Below are positions 1-8,064 of a stretch of 64,000 nt of DNA, one piece after another (positions within the stretch are counted from its first letter, which is position 1; every line of letters begins with the position of its first letter). Source of the DNA: UBA9620 sp965220695 (GTDB lineage Bacteria > Acidobacteriota > Vicinamibacteria > Vicinamibacterales > UBA8438); assembly GCA_965220695.1 (NCBI GenBank), contig OZ244838.1:4030001-4094000 (forward strand), in the 5' to 3' direction. The notes beneath the pieces are model-generated. The model did no database searches. It was not told the DNA's origin and saw only the letters and a program-made list of their open reading frames with translations. A program made the translations under genes and the position numbers.

Positions 1-600
1 GAACATCGCGCTGGTCACCACCACGCCCTGATAGGCGGTGAACGTCAGGAAACCGGCGATCCGCCGCTCGGTACCGTGCGCGACGTCACTGCCAAGGGAG
101 ACGCAGAGGGACTTGAGAATCGGGTAGATGACGCCGCCCGCGCGCGCCGTGTTGCTGGGAATGGCCGTGGCCAGGACCAGATCCGTGGCGAGAAATCCGT
201 ACGCCAGCCCGAGGCTGCGTCTCCCCAGGAGGCGCATGAAGTGGTACGCGATGCGCGCGCCGAGCCCCGTCTTGATGAAGGCGGTGGCGATGAAGAACGC
301 GGCCACCACCAGCCACACTATGGGTTCGCCGAAGCCCGCCGTCGCCTCGGCGATCGTCAGGGTGCCGGAGAGCACCGCGAACGCGGCCGCCACGAACGCC
401 ATCGCGCCCATCGGCAACGGACGCAGGACGATGCCCACCATCGTGGCGACGAACACGGCGAGGAGGTGCCAGGCCCGGGGCTCCACGCCGGCAGGCGCCG
501 GGACGAGCCAGAGCACGGCCCCGACGAAGACCACCACCCCGAGACGAGCGGTATTGACGCGGGCCTTCCGAGCGGGTGGCTGCAGCGCCTCTGTGCCCAT
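1..600 (-). CDS. DASS-family anion transporter, N-terminal part
   Basis: N-terminal 200 residues of a divalent anion:Na+ symporter (SLC13/DASS; the 2-oxoglutarate/malate translocator and CitT-like branch). These inner-membrane carriers move di- and tricarboxylates. The start is ATG at 600, because an in-frame stop lies two codons upstream. Translation gives alternating hydrophobic segments and, at residues 148-156, PSNTARAGG followed by VIYP, the substrate/Na+-binding SNT motif of this branch. The frame is still open at base 1, so the C-terminal half lies outside the window. Family is clear; substrate is not. Confidence 0.85.
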   Translation of the reverse strand, partial: MGTEALQPPARKARVNTARLGVVVFVGAVLWLVPAPAGVEPRAWHLLAVFVATMVGIVLRPLPMGAMAFVAAAFAVLSGTLTIAEATAGFGEPIVWLVVAAFFIATAFIKTGLGARIAYHFMRLLGRRSLGLAYGFLATDLVLATAIPSNTARAGGVIYPILKSLCVSLGSDVAHGTERRIAGFLTFTAYQGVVVTSAMF

Positions 601-694
601 GCGTCACCGGGACCGAAGTGCGGTCGAGAAGAGGGACGCGAAGCACCGGTCACCCGGCACTGGCGGCCGTTCAGCCCGCGGACGGCCGTTGCTT

Positions 695-1798
695 CTACGG
701 CCGTTCAGCCTGCGCCGCTTCCTCGGTCTCCATCCAGCCCGGATACCAGCGGAAGACGTTGCCGGTGAGGCTGCCGATGAAGATCTCCCCGGAGTCGGCG
801 ACGTCGATCCAGTGTCCGGGGCTCTCCATCGCGCCGATGATCTCACCCGAATCGATGTCGACGCGCATGATGCGGCCGGCGAGCGTGTCGTAGGTGATGT
901 TCTCGACGTTGTCGCGGTGGGTGATCACCCACACCTGGTCGTCCGGCGTGATGTAGATGTTCTGCGTGGCGCCGAGATGCGTCCACATCTTCAACAGCTC
1001 GCCGTTCTCGTCGAAGATCTGGATGCGGTTGTTCTCGCGGTCGCTGGCGTAGACGCGGCCCTGCGAATCGACCGCTATCGAGTGGACGAGGTCGAACTCG
1101 CCCGGCGCCGACCCGGGCGTGCCCCAGGTCGTCACGAAGTTCCCCTCGGCGTCGTACTTGACCACGCGGCTGTTGCCGTAACCGTCGGCGACGTAGAGCT
1201 CGTCGTCGGGCCCGAAGGCGATGTCGGCCGGACGGTCGAAGGTGTCGTCGGTGGTGTCCGCTTGCCCCTTGACGCCGAGCGTCATCAACAGCTCGCCGTC
1301 GTTGGTGAACTTCATCACCTGGTGGTTGCCGTTGTCGGTCACCCAGACGTTGTCGTGACGGTCGATCCGCAGTCCGTGCTCGTTGCCGAACTCGAGATCG
1401 CGCCCGAACGACCGGACGTAGGCGCCTGCCGCATCGAAGACGATGATCGGGTCGGCGACGTCACCCCGGTGGAAGACGAAGACCTGCCCGCTGGAATCGG
1501 TGGCCACCGCCGAGACCCGGCCGAAGGACCACCCGTCGGGCATCGTGTTCGGCTCCTGCCCGAAGCGAATGGCGACGCGATACTCCATCAGTCCGCCTTC
1601 ATGCGGATACCAGCCGGCGAGGCCCTGGGCGTCGACGACCTGTCCGGGCGCGTTGGCGCGGTCGATGTCGACACCGGGCGACGGCTGGGCCACGTCCATC
1701 GCCGCGTCGGGCGCCTCGGCCGTGACGGTCGGCGCCGAGGAACACGCGGCCGCGAGCACCGACACCGCAACCAGACTCACGAGGTTCTTTGCAAACAT
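695..1798 (-). CDS. NHL-repeat beta-propeller lipoprotein
   Basis: 367-residue exported protein. The ATG at 1798 was chosen over an upstream GTG/ATG because it opens directly into a lipoprotein signal: MFAKNLVSLV, then a hydrophobic core ending in LAAAC with the lipidated Cys at residue 19. The rest is repeated NHL-type blades with motifs such as DRHDNVWVTDNGNHQV, GPDDELYVADGYGNSRV and DSQGRVYASDRENNRI, each ending in a strand like VVKYDAEG. NHL propellers usually bind proteins or small ligands; some are lyases. No catalytic signature was identified, so the role is unknown. It lies 45 bp downstream of, and co-directional with, another NHL protein, which suggests a pair made together. Confidence 0.85.
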   Translation of the reverse strand: MFAKNLVSLVAVSVLAAACSSAPTVTAEAPDAAMDVAQPSPGVDIDRANAPGQVVDAQGLAGWYPHEGGLMEYRVAIRFGQEPNTMPDGWSFGRVSAVATDSSGQVFVFHRGDVADPIIVFDAAGAYVRSFGRDLEFGNEHGLRIDRHDNVWVTDNGNHQVMKFTNDGELLMTLGVKGQADTTDDTFDRPADIAFGPDDELYVADGYGNSRVVKYDAEGNFVTTWGTPGSAPGEFDLVHSIAVDSQGRVYASDRENNRIQIFDENGELLKMWTHLGATQNIYITPDDQVWVITHRDNVENITYDTLAGRIMRVDIDSGEIIGAMESPGHWIDVADSGEIFIGSLTGNVFRWYPGWMETEEAAQAERP

Positions 1799-1843
1799 GG
1801 GGCCTCCAGGTTTTTGGCGAGTGTATCGCACCTCGGGACGCGG

Positions 1844-2896
1844 CTACTGATTGTGGAGATATTTCCGGATCCGTTGCGGACCGACGTCGGCCGCGTAGAC
1901 GTTGCCCTGGCGATCGGCCGTGATGCCGGACGCACCCGAGATGCCCCGCTCTTCCTGCTGGTCGAGATCGGGATCGGGAATATAGGCGGTGACCGTGCCG
2001 TCCCTGGCGCTCCCGATGTAGATCCCGCGCTGGAAGCCCGGGTTGTTTCTCGCGTTCGAGGTCGAGTCGGTGACGTACAGCACGTCGTCCTCGTCGACGA
2101 ACATCCCGCTCGGCCGCCCGAACTGCGTCCAGGCGGCGACGAAGGTCCCGTCCGGCTCGAAGATCTGCACCCGGCTGTTCGATCGGTCGCCGACGAACAC
2201 CCGCCCCCGGCTGTCCAGAGTGATGGTGTGCGGCTGGTTGAACTCACCGGGGCCGTCCCCGGGCCGTCCCCACGTCGTGAGGAAGCGACCGTCCGCGGCG
2301 AACTTCACCACGCGGTTGTTCGGCCCGTGACCGTCCGTGACGAAAATGTCGCCGTTGGCGGCGACCGCCACGTCGGTCGGCCGGTCGAAGGTGTCCGGAC
2401 CATTGCCCCGCACCCCCGCCTGGCCGAGCGTCATCAGCAGCTCGCCCGCCGGACTGAACTTGAAGACCTGGTGCCCCCGGCCGCCGGCCGGCATCCCGAG
2501 CACCGTGTCGCTGCCGTTGTAGTCGGTCGCCCAGATGTTGCCCTCGGGGTCGATGTGGAATCCATGCGGGGCCGCGAACACCCCCTCGCCCCAACTTGCG
2601 AGAAGCTGGCCCGCCGGATCGAACTTCAGGATCGGGGGATCGTCGTCCCGGCCGACGCAAGTGGCGGCGCCGGGCGGCTGGTTGTTGAAACAGCGGTGCA
2701 GGACCCAGACGTTCCCGTCCGCGTCGCGATCGACGCCGATCGTCTCGCCCCACTGCCCGCCGTTCATCCGCATCGGCAACCGCGGCCATTCGTCGACGAG
2801 ACGATACGGCGTGGGCAGCGGCTGCGCCGCCACACCGGCAGTGACACCGGCGAGGGCAACGAACACGCAGCCGATGCGAATCAGGCGGAACATCAT
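1844..2896 (-). CDS. Secreted NHL-repeat beta-propeller protein
   Basis: 350 residues starting MMFRLIRIG with a hydrophobic stretch and an AQA-type cleavage region (GVAAQPLP) near residue 25, so a Sec signal peptide is likely and there is no lipobox. The mature part is a six-bladed NHL propeller: blades read DADGNVWVLHR, DPEGNIWATDYNG, AANGDIFVTDGHG, DSRGRVFVGDRSN, DEDDVLYVTDSTS and DRQGNVYAADVGP. This arrangement resembles the peptidyl-alpha-hydroxyglycine alpha-amidating lyase-like propellers common in Acidobacteria, but the activity is unproven. It is transcribed toward the lipoprotein propeller at 695-1798. The two methionine codons at 2896 and 2893 are equally possible starts. Confidence 0.85.
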   Translation of the reverse strand: MMFRLIRIGCVFVALAGVTAGVAAQPLPTPYRLVDEWPRLPMRMNGGQWGETIGVDRDADGNVWVLHRCFNNQPPGAATCVGRDDDPPILKFDPAGQLLASWGEGVFAAPHGFHIDPEGNIWATDYNGSDTVLGMPAGGRGHQVFKFSPAGELLMTLGQAGVRGNGPDTFDRPTDVAVAANGDIFVTDGHGPNNRVVKFAADGRFLTTWGRPGDGPGEFNQPHTITLDSRGRVFVGDRSNSRVQIFEPDGTFVAAWTQFGRPSGMFVDEDDVLYVTDSTSNARNNPGFQRGIYIGSARDGTVTAYIPDPDLDQQEERGISGASGITADRQGNVYAADVGPQRIRKYLHNQ

Positions 2897-2906
2897 TGCG
2901 GTCCGG

Positions 2907-3308
2907 CTACCCTACCACCTCATCCACCTTGCTCGCATCGAAGGCGAGACGGTCCCGCACCAGCTCGGCTTCGCGGAACGGCTGCTCGTAGCTCCACACC
3001 GCATCGCGAATCTCGCCGTGAGGGCCGCGGATGACGTAATAGGTGGCGAGCCCCTTGAACGGGCAATAGGTCGTTTTCCCGGTCTTCTCCACGCGCGTCA
3101 GGTCGACGCCGTCGCGGGCCAGATAGTAGCGCGTCGGATAGCCGCTCTCCTCCAGCGCCATGACGTCGGTCGTCGCTGCGATCACGATCCCGCCGGCGGC
3201 GACGCGCACAGGCACATGCCGGGGTACGAAGGCGACCCGATGCGCGGGCGCCCGCGCATAGCCCGGACCGCGCGTGCCGGCGGGGACGTCAGTCGGTCGT
3301 GCAGCCAT
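2907..3308 (-). CDS. DUF427 family protein
   Basis: 133 residues of the DUF427 fold, a small beta-rich family of unknown function. Diagnostic segments are YYLARDGVDLTRVEKTGKTT, then YCPFKGLATYY and DAVWSYEQPF. The ATG at 3308 is preferred over an in-frame TTG two codons upstream. It sits 10 bp before the NHL gene at 2896 and 16 bp after the hydrolase at 3325, all on one strand, so all four genes may share a transcript. Nothing in the sequence gives a substrate. Confidence 0.8.
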   Translation of the reverse strand: MAARPTDVPAGTRGPGYARAPAHRVAFVPRHVPVRVAAGGIVIAATTDVMALEESGYPTRYYLARDGVDLTRVEKTGKTTYCPFKGLATYYVIRGPHGEIRDAVWSYEQPFREAELVRDRLAFDASKVDEVVG

Positions 3309-3324
3309 GCGCAATCATGTCCCG

Positions 3325-4635
3325 TCAGAGCGCGCCCAGAAATTCGACCACCAGCCGGCTGACCGCCGCTGACTGCTCCTGCTGCACCCAGTGTCCGGCC
3401 CCGTCGAGCAGGTGCACACCCCGCATGTCGGTGCAGGCGCTCGTCTCCATCCGCTCGAGCGCGCCCGGGCGCTGGTGGATGCCCCAGTCGCTCGTGCCGG
3501 CAATGAAGAGTGACGGCTGATCGATCGTGCGCCCCGCAAACACCTGCAGGTCGGCGTTGATGCCCCCGGCGAAGATCGACGTCACCGAGGTCACGCTGCG
3601 ATACCACTGCAGCCCGCCCTGGAACCCCGTCCGACGATACTCGGCGCTGTAGACCCGCAGCTCGTCGTCGGGCAACCATTCGCACGCCGCGATCTCCGCC
3701 GCCGACGGCATATGTTCCGCGACGGTCTCCGCCATGCCCTTGCCGAACTCCATCACATAGTAGGGCGGGAGGCGCGCCAGCTCGGCGGCCGACCACGCCC
3801 GCAGCGGCTGCGGCCGATTGCCGCTCCAGTCAGCGCTCTTCATGTGGTAATAGGCGCGCAGAAAGGCGTGCACCCCCTGCGGCGCCCGCCACATGTCGTC
3901 GTTCGCCGCGCGCGTGGCGTAGAAGCGCCGGTAGTGCTTGCGCGGCGGCGTCAACCGCCCCAACTCGTCGTTGATGTCGGGGGCCGCGGCAAGGTCCGCC
4001 GGCGCGGAGACCGCATCGGCGGTGTCGAACGGCAGCGCGGCCGTCCCGCCGAACGGCGCGCTCATCAGGACGACGGAGCGAAACACGTCCGGACGGGCCG
4101 CGGCGCACCACGACGCCACCAACGATCCGAAGTCGTGACCGACGATGTGGATGTCGCGGTAGCCGAACGCCGACACCAGCGCCAGCATGTCCCGCACCTC
4201 GTTCAGCATGCGGAACGGCCGCAGATCGTCGTCATAGCGCACACCGGTCCCGTCGGTGCGGCCGTACCCGCGCAGGTCGGGCGCAATGACGTGGTAGCCC
4301 GCCGCCGCGAGGACCGGCAGTACCCGACGCCAACTGTAGGCCAGCTCGGGGAAGCCGTGCAGCAGCAGGACGCCCGCGCGAGCGCCAACGCGCGACCCGG
4401 CCTCCAGGACGTGCATGCGCAGGCCGTTGACGTTGGCGACGAACCGCGAGCGGACGCCCGCCGGCAGCACGTCGTCCGTATAGGGTTCCGCGCCCCCACG
4501 CTGCGCCGTCACCCGCGCGGCAGCGCCGGCGCCGCCGCCGGGCCCCGCCGCCGCCGTGGCGATCCCGACGGCCGCGCCCCGCAGTATCTGGCGTCGCGTG
4601 AGCGAGGGCATTGGAGCGTAGCGCCTTTCGGCCAT
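3325..4635 (-). CDS. Tat-exported alpha/beta hydrolase (epoxide hydrolase-like)
   Basis: 436 residues. The N-terminus has a twin-arginine signal (SLTRRQILRG, residues 11-20) followed by an Ala/Gly-rich hydrophobic run, so export of a folded enzyme is expected. The core is an alpha/beta hydrolase: HGFPE (93-97) supplies the oxyanion region, APDLRGYGRTDG follows, and GHDFGS puts an Asp (D168) at the nucleophile elbow, the epoxide hydrolase/haloalkane dehalogenase arrangement rather than a Ser esterase. The C-terminal GAGHWVQQEQ holds the likely catalytic His. A second ATG (residue 9, at 4611) is also possible. The real substrate cannot be read from sequence. Confidence 0.85.
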   Translation of the reverse strand: MAERRYAPMPSLTRRQILRGAAVGIATAAAGPGGGAGAAARVTAQRGGAEPYTDDVLPAGVRSRFVANVNGLRMHVLEAGSRVGARAGVLLLHGFPELAYSWRRVLPVLAAAGYHVIAPDLRGYGRTDGTGVRYDDDLRPFRMLNEVRDMLALVSAFGYRDIHIVGHDFGSLVASWCAAARPDVFRSVVLMSAPFGGTAALPFDTADAVSAPADLAAAPDINDELGRLTPPRKHYRRFYATRAANDDMWRAPQGVHAFLRAYYHMKSADWSGNRPQPLRAWSAAELARLPPYYVMEFGKGMAETVAEHMPSAAEIAACEWLPDDELRVYSAEYRRTGFQGGLQWYRSVTSVTSIFAGGINADLQVFAGRTIDQPSLFIAGTSDWGIHQRPGALERMETSACTDMRGVHLLDGAGHWVQQEQSAAVSRLVVEFLGAL

Positions 4636-4765
4636 CGTTCATATTCTCATTGCCGATCGGCATCTGGACGTGCGATATCCCGATACCTGGTCGGCGGCGC
4701 CTCGGTTCACCAGAAAGGCGTGGCCACTCTTGATTCTCCTGACTGAACGTATATGCAAGCACCTC

Positions 4766-4773
4766 GCCGTTGT
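4766..4773. repeat. Left 8-bp target-site duplication of the IS66 element
   Basis: GCCGTTGT lies immediately outside the left terminal inverted repeat, and an identical GCCGTTGT lies just outside the right end at 6452-6459. IS66 elements duplicate 8 bp on insertion, so this pair fixes both ends and indicates a fairly recent, undisturbed insertion. Confidence 0.88.
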
Positions 4774-6451
4774 GTCTTTGTTTACCGGGGTGATTCTACG
4801 AGCGCGGAGGTAGGTGCCGAGTTCTTCCTCAACAGCCACGCGGAGGCATACTGACAGCGGCGTGTTCTACTGACGTGGTTTCGGATCGGAACGAGCGCGC
4901 GTTGAATTACGGGGGCGACCGTTGGAGCGTGTCGGGAACGACGGGGCTGGGAGAGCGAAGCATCGTGATGATCAGCGGGGCGAGGTCGAGTTGACGCTGG
5001 TAGGCGGTGCGCACGACGCTGGCGAGCACCTGCTGGGTGTCGGCGCCGCGACGGGTACGATTACCGCCACAGACTTTGCGGGTGACCACGGCGGGACGGA
5101 TGGCCTGTTCGGCGCGCCAGTTGGTGGCGTCGACCGACGGGTCCCACAGGAAGGTGAACGCGGCGGGGAATTCGCGGTCCAGATGGGCGGCGAAGCGGTC
5201 GGCGGCGTCCAGCGTCGGCGCTTTGTCGATCAGCCGACCGAGTTGGGCGAGCAGTCGACCGCGAGCGGTTGCCAGGCCGTGGTCGCTCAGAAGCCCGGCG
5301 TCGCGGCGGTCGCGCAGCTTGAGAGCGGCCTGCAGGACGGCTTGCACCCGGGCGGCCCACGGGCTGCGCGGATGATCGGTTCGGAGTTGCCGCGCTCGCC
5401 GCATCAGGTGAGACAGACAGGTCTGGTGCAGCGCGTGGGTGAAGCGGCGATACGGCGCCCACCCGTCGCGCACGAGCACGCCGTCGTAGTCGGTTCCCAG
5501 GACCGTTGCGGCGTCGTCGAACCCGCGGCCGGCGCGAATCGCGTAGACCGTCGTCTGGGGCGTGGCGAAGACCCACAGCCAGTGGCGCATGGCGCCGACG
5601 CGCCAGCCGGTTTCATCCGGCGTGACCACGGGAGATTCCCGCACCTGCTGGCACAGTGCGGTGTAGGTCGGCGCGGCTTGGCGAGCCGTGCGATGCAGCA
5701 CCTGCGCGAGGCCTCCCGGTGTGACGGTCAGGCCGAACTGGGTCCGGAGCAGGTGCGCGACCTTCGCCAGCGGCACGCCCAGGTGCGTGTGCATCCGCAC
5801 GACCAGCGCGACGACTTCGGGACCCAGTTGCACGCCGGCCGCTCCCAGCGCGTCGGAGCTTTGCAGCCGATGGCGGCCCTGGACGCGACGCCGACACTGC
5901 GAGCAGTGGCCGACCTCGATGTCGAAGCGCCGCACGATGGGGCGCACCACCGGGAGATCTTCCTGATATTGCGTCGCCACGCGGGACAACTCAACGGCGC
6001 CGCCGCAGTCCGGACACGCGGCAGGCGCCGGTGCTCGGCAGGTCTCGTCAACCTGCGCCGGACGCGGGCGGCACGCCTGCCGGCCGTAGTGCGCACCAGC
6101 GCGCCGGCCGGGTCGCCCGCCGCGACCTTGGGGCCGGTCCTTGGCGAAGGGCGCGGCCTGCCGGAATCCTGCCCGCCGCGCCGCGTCGAGTTGCTGCTTG
6201 AGGTGTTCACTGCGGCGCTTCCACCGATCCCGGTCGCGCTTCCACTGATCCCGGTCGCCCTCGACCCGCGTCAACTCCTCCCGCAGCCGTGCGATCTCTC
6301 GCTCTTGTTCCTCAATGCGGCTATCGCGGGGATCCTGTTCCGTCCGGGGACGTTGCCGTGGCATCCCACAGTTATGCCAGATCCTCTAGAAAAGTACAAG
6401 TCCAAAATATTGGATCTCGCGCATCAAGAAACCACCCCGCTAAACAAATAC
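4774..6451 (-). mobile_element. Intact IS66-family insertion sequence, 1678 bp
   Basis: The ends are defined by imperfect terminal inverted repeats. Reading inward, the left end is GTCTTTGTTTACCGGGGTG and the right end is GTATTTGTTTAGCGGGGTG, differing at two positions over these 19 bases and diverging further in. Identical 8-bp direct repeats flank both. Inside is one transposase gene only, with no tnpA or tnpB helper ORFs, as in the single-gene ISBst12-like branch of IS66. The element landed in the spacer downstream of the TIR-like operon. Confidence 0.88.
4907..6364 (-). CDS. tnpC: IS66-family transposase (TnpC type)
   Basis: 485 residues, full length for the family. The N-terminus is a charged coiled-coil/leucine-zipper segment (about 15-65). 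A Cys4 zinc-finger follows (PAACPDCGG and HCSQCRRR, about 115-160), then the DDE core: TPDETGW, LVRDGWAPY and NWRAEQAIRPAVVTRKVCGG supply the Asp, Asp and Glu. No frameshift or stop is visible, so it is probably functional. It occupies most of the 1678-bp element, with about 130 bp of left-end and 90 bp of right-end non-coding sequence. Confidence 0.92.
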   Translation of the reverse strand: MPRQRPRTEQDPRDSRIEEQEREIARLREELTRVEGDRDQWKRDRDRWKRRSEHLKQQLDAARRAGFRQAAPFAKDRPQGRGGRPGRRAGAHYGRQACRPRPAQVDETCRAPAPAACPDCGGAVELSRVATQYQEDLPVVRPIVRRFDIEVGHCSQCRRRVQGRHRLQSSDALGAAGVQLGPEVVALVVRMHTHLGVPLAKVAHLLRTQFGLTVTPGGLAQVLHRTARQAAPTYTALCQQVRESPVVTPDETGWRVGAMRHWLWVFATPQTTVYAIRAGRGFDDAATVLGTDYDGVLVRDGWAPYRRFTHALHQTCLSHLMRRARQLRTDHPRSPWAARVQAVLQAALKLRDRRDAGLLSDHGLATARGRLLAQLGRLIDKAPTLDAADRFAAHLDREFPAAFTFLWDPSVDATNWRAEQAIRPAVVTRKVCGGNRTRRGADTQQVLASVVRTAYQRQLDLAPLIITMLRSPSPVVPDTLQRSPP

Positions 6452-6459
6452 GCCGTTGT
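6452..6459. repeat. Right 8-bp target-site duplication of the IS66 element
   Basis: GCCGTTGT, identical to 4766-4773. Removing the element plus one copy rejoins the ancestral spacer downstream of the TIR-like operon. Confidence 0.88.
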
Positions 6460-6470
6460 CTGCCAGCGAT

Positions 6471-6496
6471 ACTACGTGATCATCCTGCAACGTAGT
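6471..6496 (-). terminator. Possible hairpin after the TIR-like operon
   Basis: ACTACGT (6471-6477) and ACGTAGT (6490-6496) form a perfect 7-bp inverted repeat with a 12-nt loop, 10 bp beyond the stop codon of the last gene of the minus-strand operon. There is no clear T tract, so it may only stabilise the transcript end. Confidence 0.3.
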
Positions 6497-6505
6497 TGTC
6501 AGGCA

Positions 6506-6937
6506 TTACTGTTGGTATAGTTCCCAGATACCGCCCACGACACTCTTCTCGTTCGATCCAACTGTTGTCGCCGCAGCCTCCGCAACTACAGACGACGTCC
6601 GCTGCTGTCCCCATGGATTTACACCAAGAATCGGCTTCTCTTTGGCCAAAGCACCGTCGATTTCCTTTCTAATCCATTTGCTGTGGTTGACGTACATTCC
6701 TGTCGGAATAACGACAACATGACTTCTTTCGATCTTCCGATATATGGCCTCCCTTAATTTTCGATCTGTCTGTGCGTTGTGGATTGGATCGTCCTGCGGA
6801 ACGGAATAATCTCTCAGGCGTAGCAACGTCTGGTCAACTTTCCACGATTTCTCGAAGACCCATCCTTTCAATGTCTCGTAGTGACCAGAATAAGCCCATG
6901 AATGGCTAATGAATACGTGGATTTGATGTGTGTTCAT
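6506..6937 (-). CDS. TIR-like protein (Thoeris ThsB-like), third gene of putative defence operon
   Basis: 143 residues of the TIR-like fold used by ThsB-type proteins. The first strand is IHVFISHSWAYSGHY (6-20), RDYSVP is at 42-47, an alpha/beta core runs through HVVVIPTG, and NHSKWIRKEIDGAL carries a Glu (E92) at the position of the NAD-cleaving glutamate. In Thoeris, ThsB senses phage and makes a cyclic ADP-ribose-type signal from NAD. No transmembrane or other fused domain is visible. It starts 9 bp after the membrane-protein gene, so it is co-transcribed. Base composition is clearly more AT-rich than the flanking genes, consistent with transfer. Enzymatic activity is inferred. Confidence 0.8.
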   Translation of the reverse strand: MNTHQIHVFISHSWAYSGHYETLKGWVFEKSWKVDQTLLRLRDYSVPQDDPIHNAQTDRKLREAIYRKIERSHVVVIPTGMYVNHSKWIRKEIDGALAKEKPILGVNPWGQQRTSSVVAEAAATTVGSNEKSVVGGIWELYQQ

Positions 6938-6946
6938 GGTGAACTG

Positions 6947-7468
6947 TCATTGAGCGAGCATGAGAATACCAGTCCCAACAAGAAGGATCTGAAGCACGCC
7001 AAAGATCAACGGCGTGCGACTCTCGGTCTTGGTAAACGGCCTATATTTCGCGGGATCCCGACCACATCCAAGTGCAACCCATTCCGCGGTGAATACTCGA
7101 GCCGGCAGCCGGCGTTCAAGCGCGTGAATCACGGCGAACTTGCCTTTGCTCAACTGCCGAAAGGAAGTGATCAATCGAAGCCATACAAAACACAGCGTGA
7201 CTCCACCGAAGCCGAGCCCGACAAGTGCGCCGGATTCCAGATCACTGGCTGTACCGTCGCGCACCAGCAACCCGGCAATGGTAAGCATGATCGAGTTTAC
7301 GGAAAGAAAGAAAGTGTTCACACCCTGGCGCCGTGAGCCAAGGGTCTCGGATGTTTCCACAAACATCCGGTATTGCGTCAGCAACCCCTCCGCGTCGGCA
7401 TCCGTGGGTTGACCACTACCGAACAGATCCGTCTCAACCGTATCAACCCGCCCGTCGTCGTTCTCCAT
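6947..7468 (-). CDS. RipA-like small membrane protein, second gene of putative defence operon
   Basis: 173 residues. An acidic N-terminal stretch (1-30) precedes an amphipathic segment QYRMFVETSETLGSRRQGVN (32-51). Hydrophobic helices lie at about 52-70 and 79-100, then a conserved-looking cytosolic part (LERRLPARVFTAEWVALGCG, 117-136; RPFTKTE, 143-149), then a final helix at about 152-172. The pattern recalls the RipA-like octameric membrane protein family; that assignment is from memory of family motifs. There is no macro, SLOG or SIR2 domain, unlike known Thoeris effectors. The start overlaps the stop of the upstream TIR-like gene by 26 bp, implying translational coupling. It may be a membrane effector gated by a TIR product. 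Confidence 0.65.
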   Translation of the reverse strand: MENDDGRVDTVETDLFGSGQPTDADAEGLLTQYRMFVETSETLGSRRQGVNTFFLSVNSIMLTIAGLLVRDGTASDLESGALVGLGFGGVTLCFVWLRLITSFRQLSKGKFAVIHALERRLPARVFTAEWVALGCGRDPAKYRPFTKTESRTPLIFGVLQILLVGTGILMLAQ

Positions 7469-7838
7469 TCAGTTCACCCACGATTGCGTCGACGTTCCAT
7501 GGCATTGGCTTGACACCGATTTCAGAAAGCGCCGCGGGAATCCGTACTGCACTGGACTGCAAGTAAACCGCCAGGACTTGTTTGCCGAGTTCTGTGCTCC
7601 GCCGGATCTCCCAGTTCACCGGTTCGCTTCGCCAGGTCGTGTCGCCTACCAGGCAGACCGTTGCCGTCGCGGCGCGAATAAGGCGCTCCGCATGGATCTT
7701 CCACGCGCCATCGACCGGCTCCTTAATGGAATAGTCGCGAAACGTCAGCGCCGAACGGTTGTTCTTCGCCTGGCCACGAAACAGATCAACGAGTGCCTTG
7801 TGCTCCATGGCGAAACTGAGGAAGACATTGGGTCCCAT
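7443..7838 (-). CDS. TIR-like protein, first gene of putative defence operon
   Basis: 131 residues, a second, divergent ThsB-like TIR protein. Strand 1 is NVFLSFAMEHKALVDLF (4-20), RDYSIK is at 34-39, ATVCLVGDTTW at 60-69, and SEPVNWEIRRSTELGKQVL contains the probable catalytic Glu (E77). It is only distantly similar to the 143-residue partner at 6506-6937, so the two are not a recent duplication. It is promoter-proximal: GGAGAA about 10 bp before the ATG is the likely ribosome site. The three-gene order TIR-membrane-TIR with overlaps suggests one functional unit. Confidence 0.75.
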   Translation of the reverse strand: MGPNVFLSFAMEHKALVDLFRGQAKNNRSALTFRDYSIKEPVDGAWKIHAERLIRAATATVCLVGDTTWRSEPVNWEIRRSTELGKQVLAVYLQSSAVRIPAALSEIGVKPMPWNVDAIVGELNGERRRAG

Positions 7839-8064
7839 CGATCACGTTTCTCCATCACGGAACAATGCCTGAGCGTACCACATCAAGAGCATTGGAAGAT
7901 GCCGCGGAACGTCGCCGTGGCGGGGGCCGAGAATCCGAATGCCATCCACGTCGCGACGCTCGGCACATGCTCTCGACAGGGATCGTCCGGACGCCGGTTC
8001 GCGTCCGGCGCGGAAACCTGCGATAGTCTGTCAAGACTGACAGGACCCAAAGGAGACACGTGTG

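Noticed and set aside
128..3034. 968-codon plus-strand open frame
   Set aside because: Antisense to two NHL genes and a DUF427 gene whose translations show clear motifs; a GC-codon shadow.
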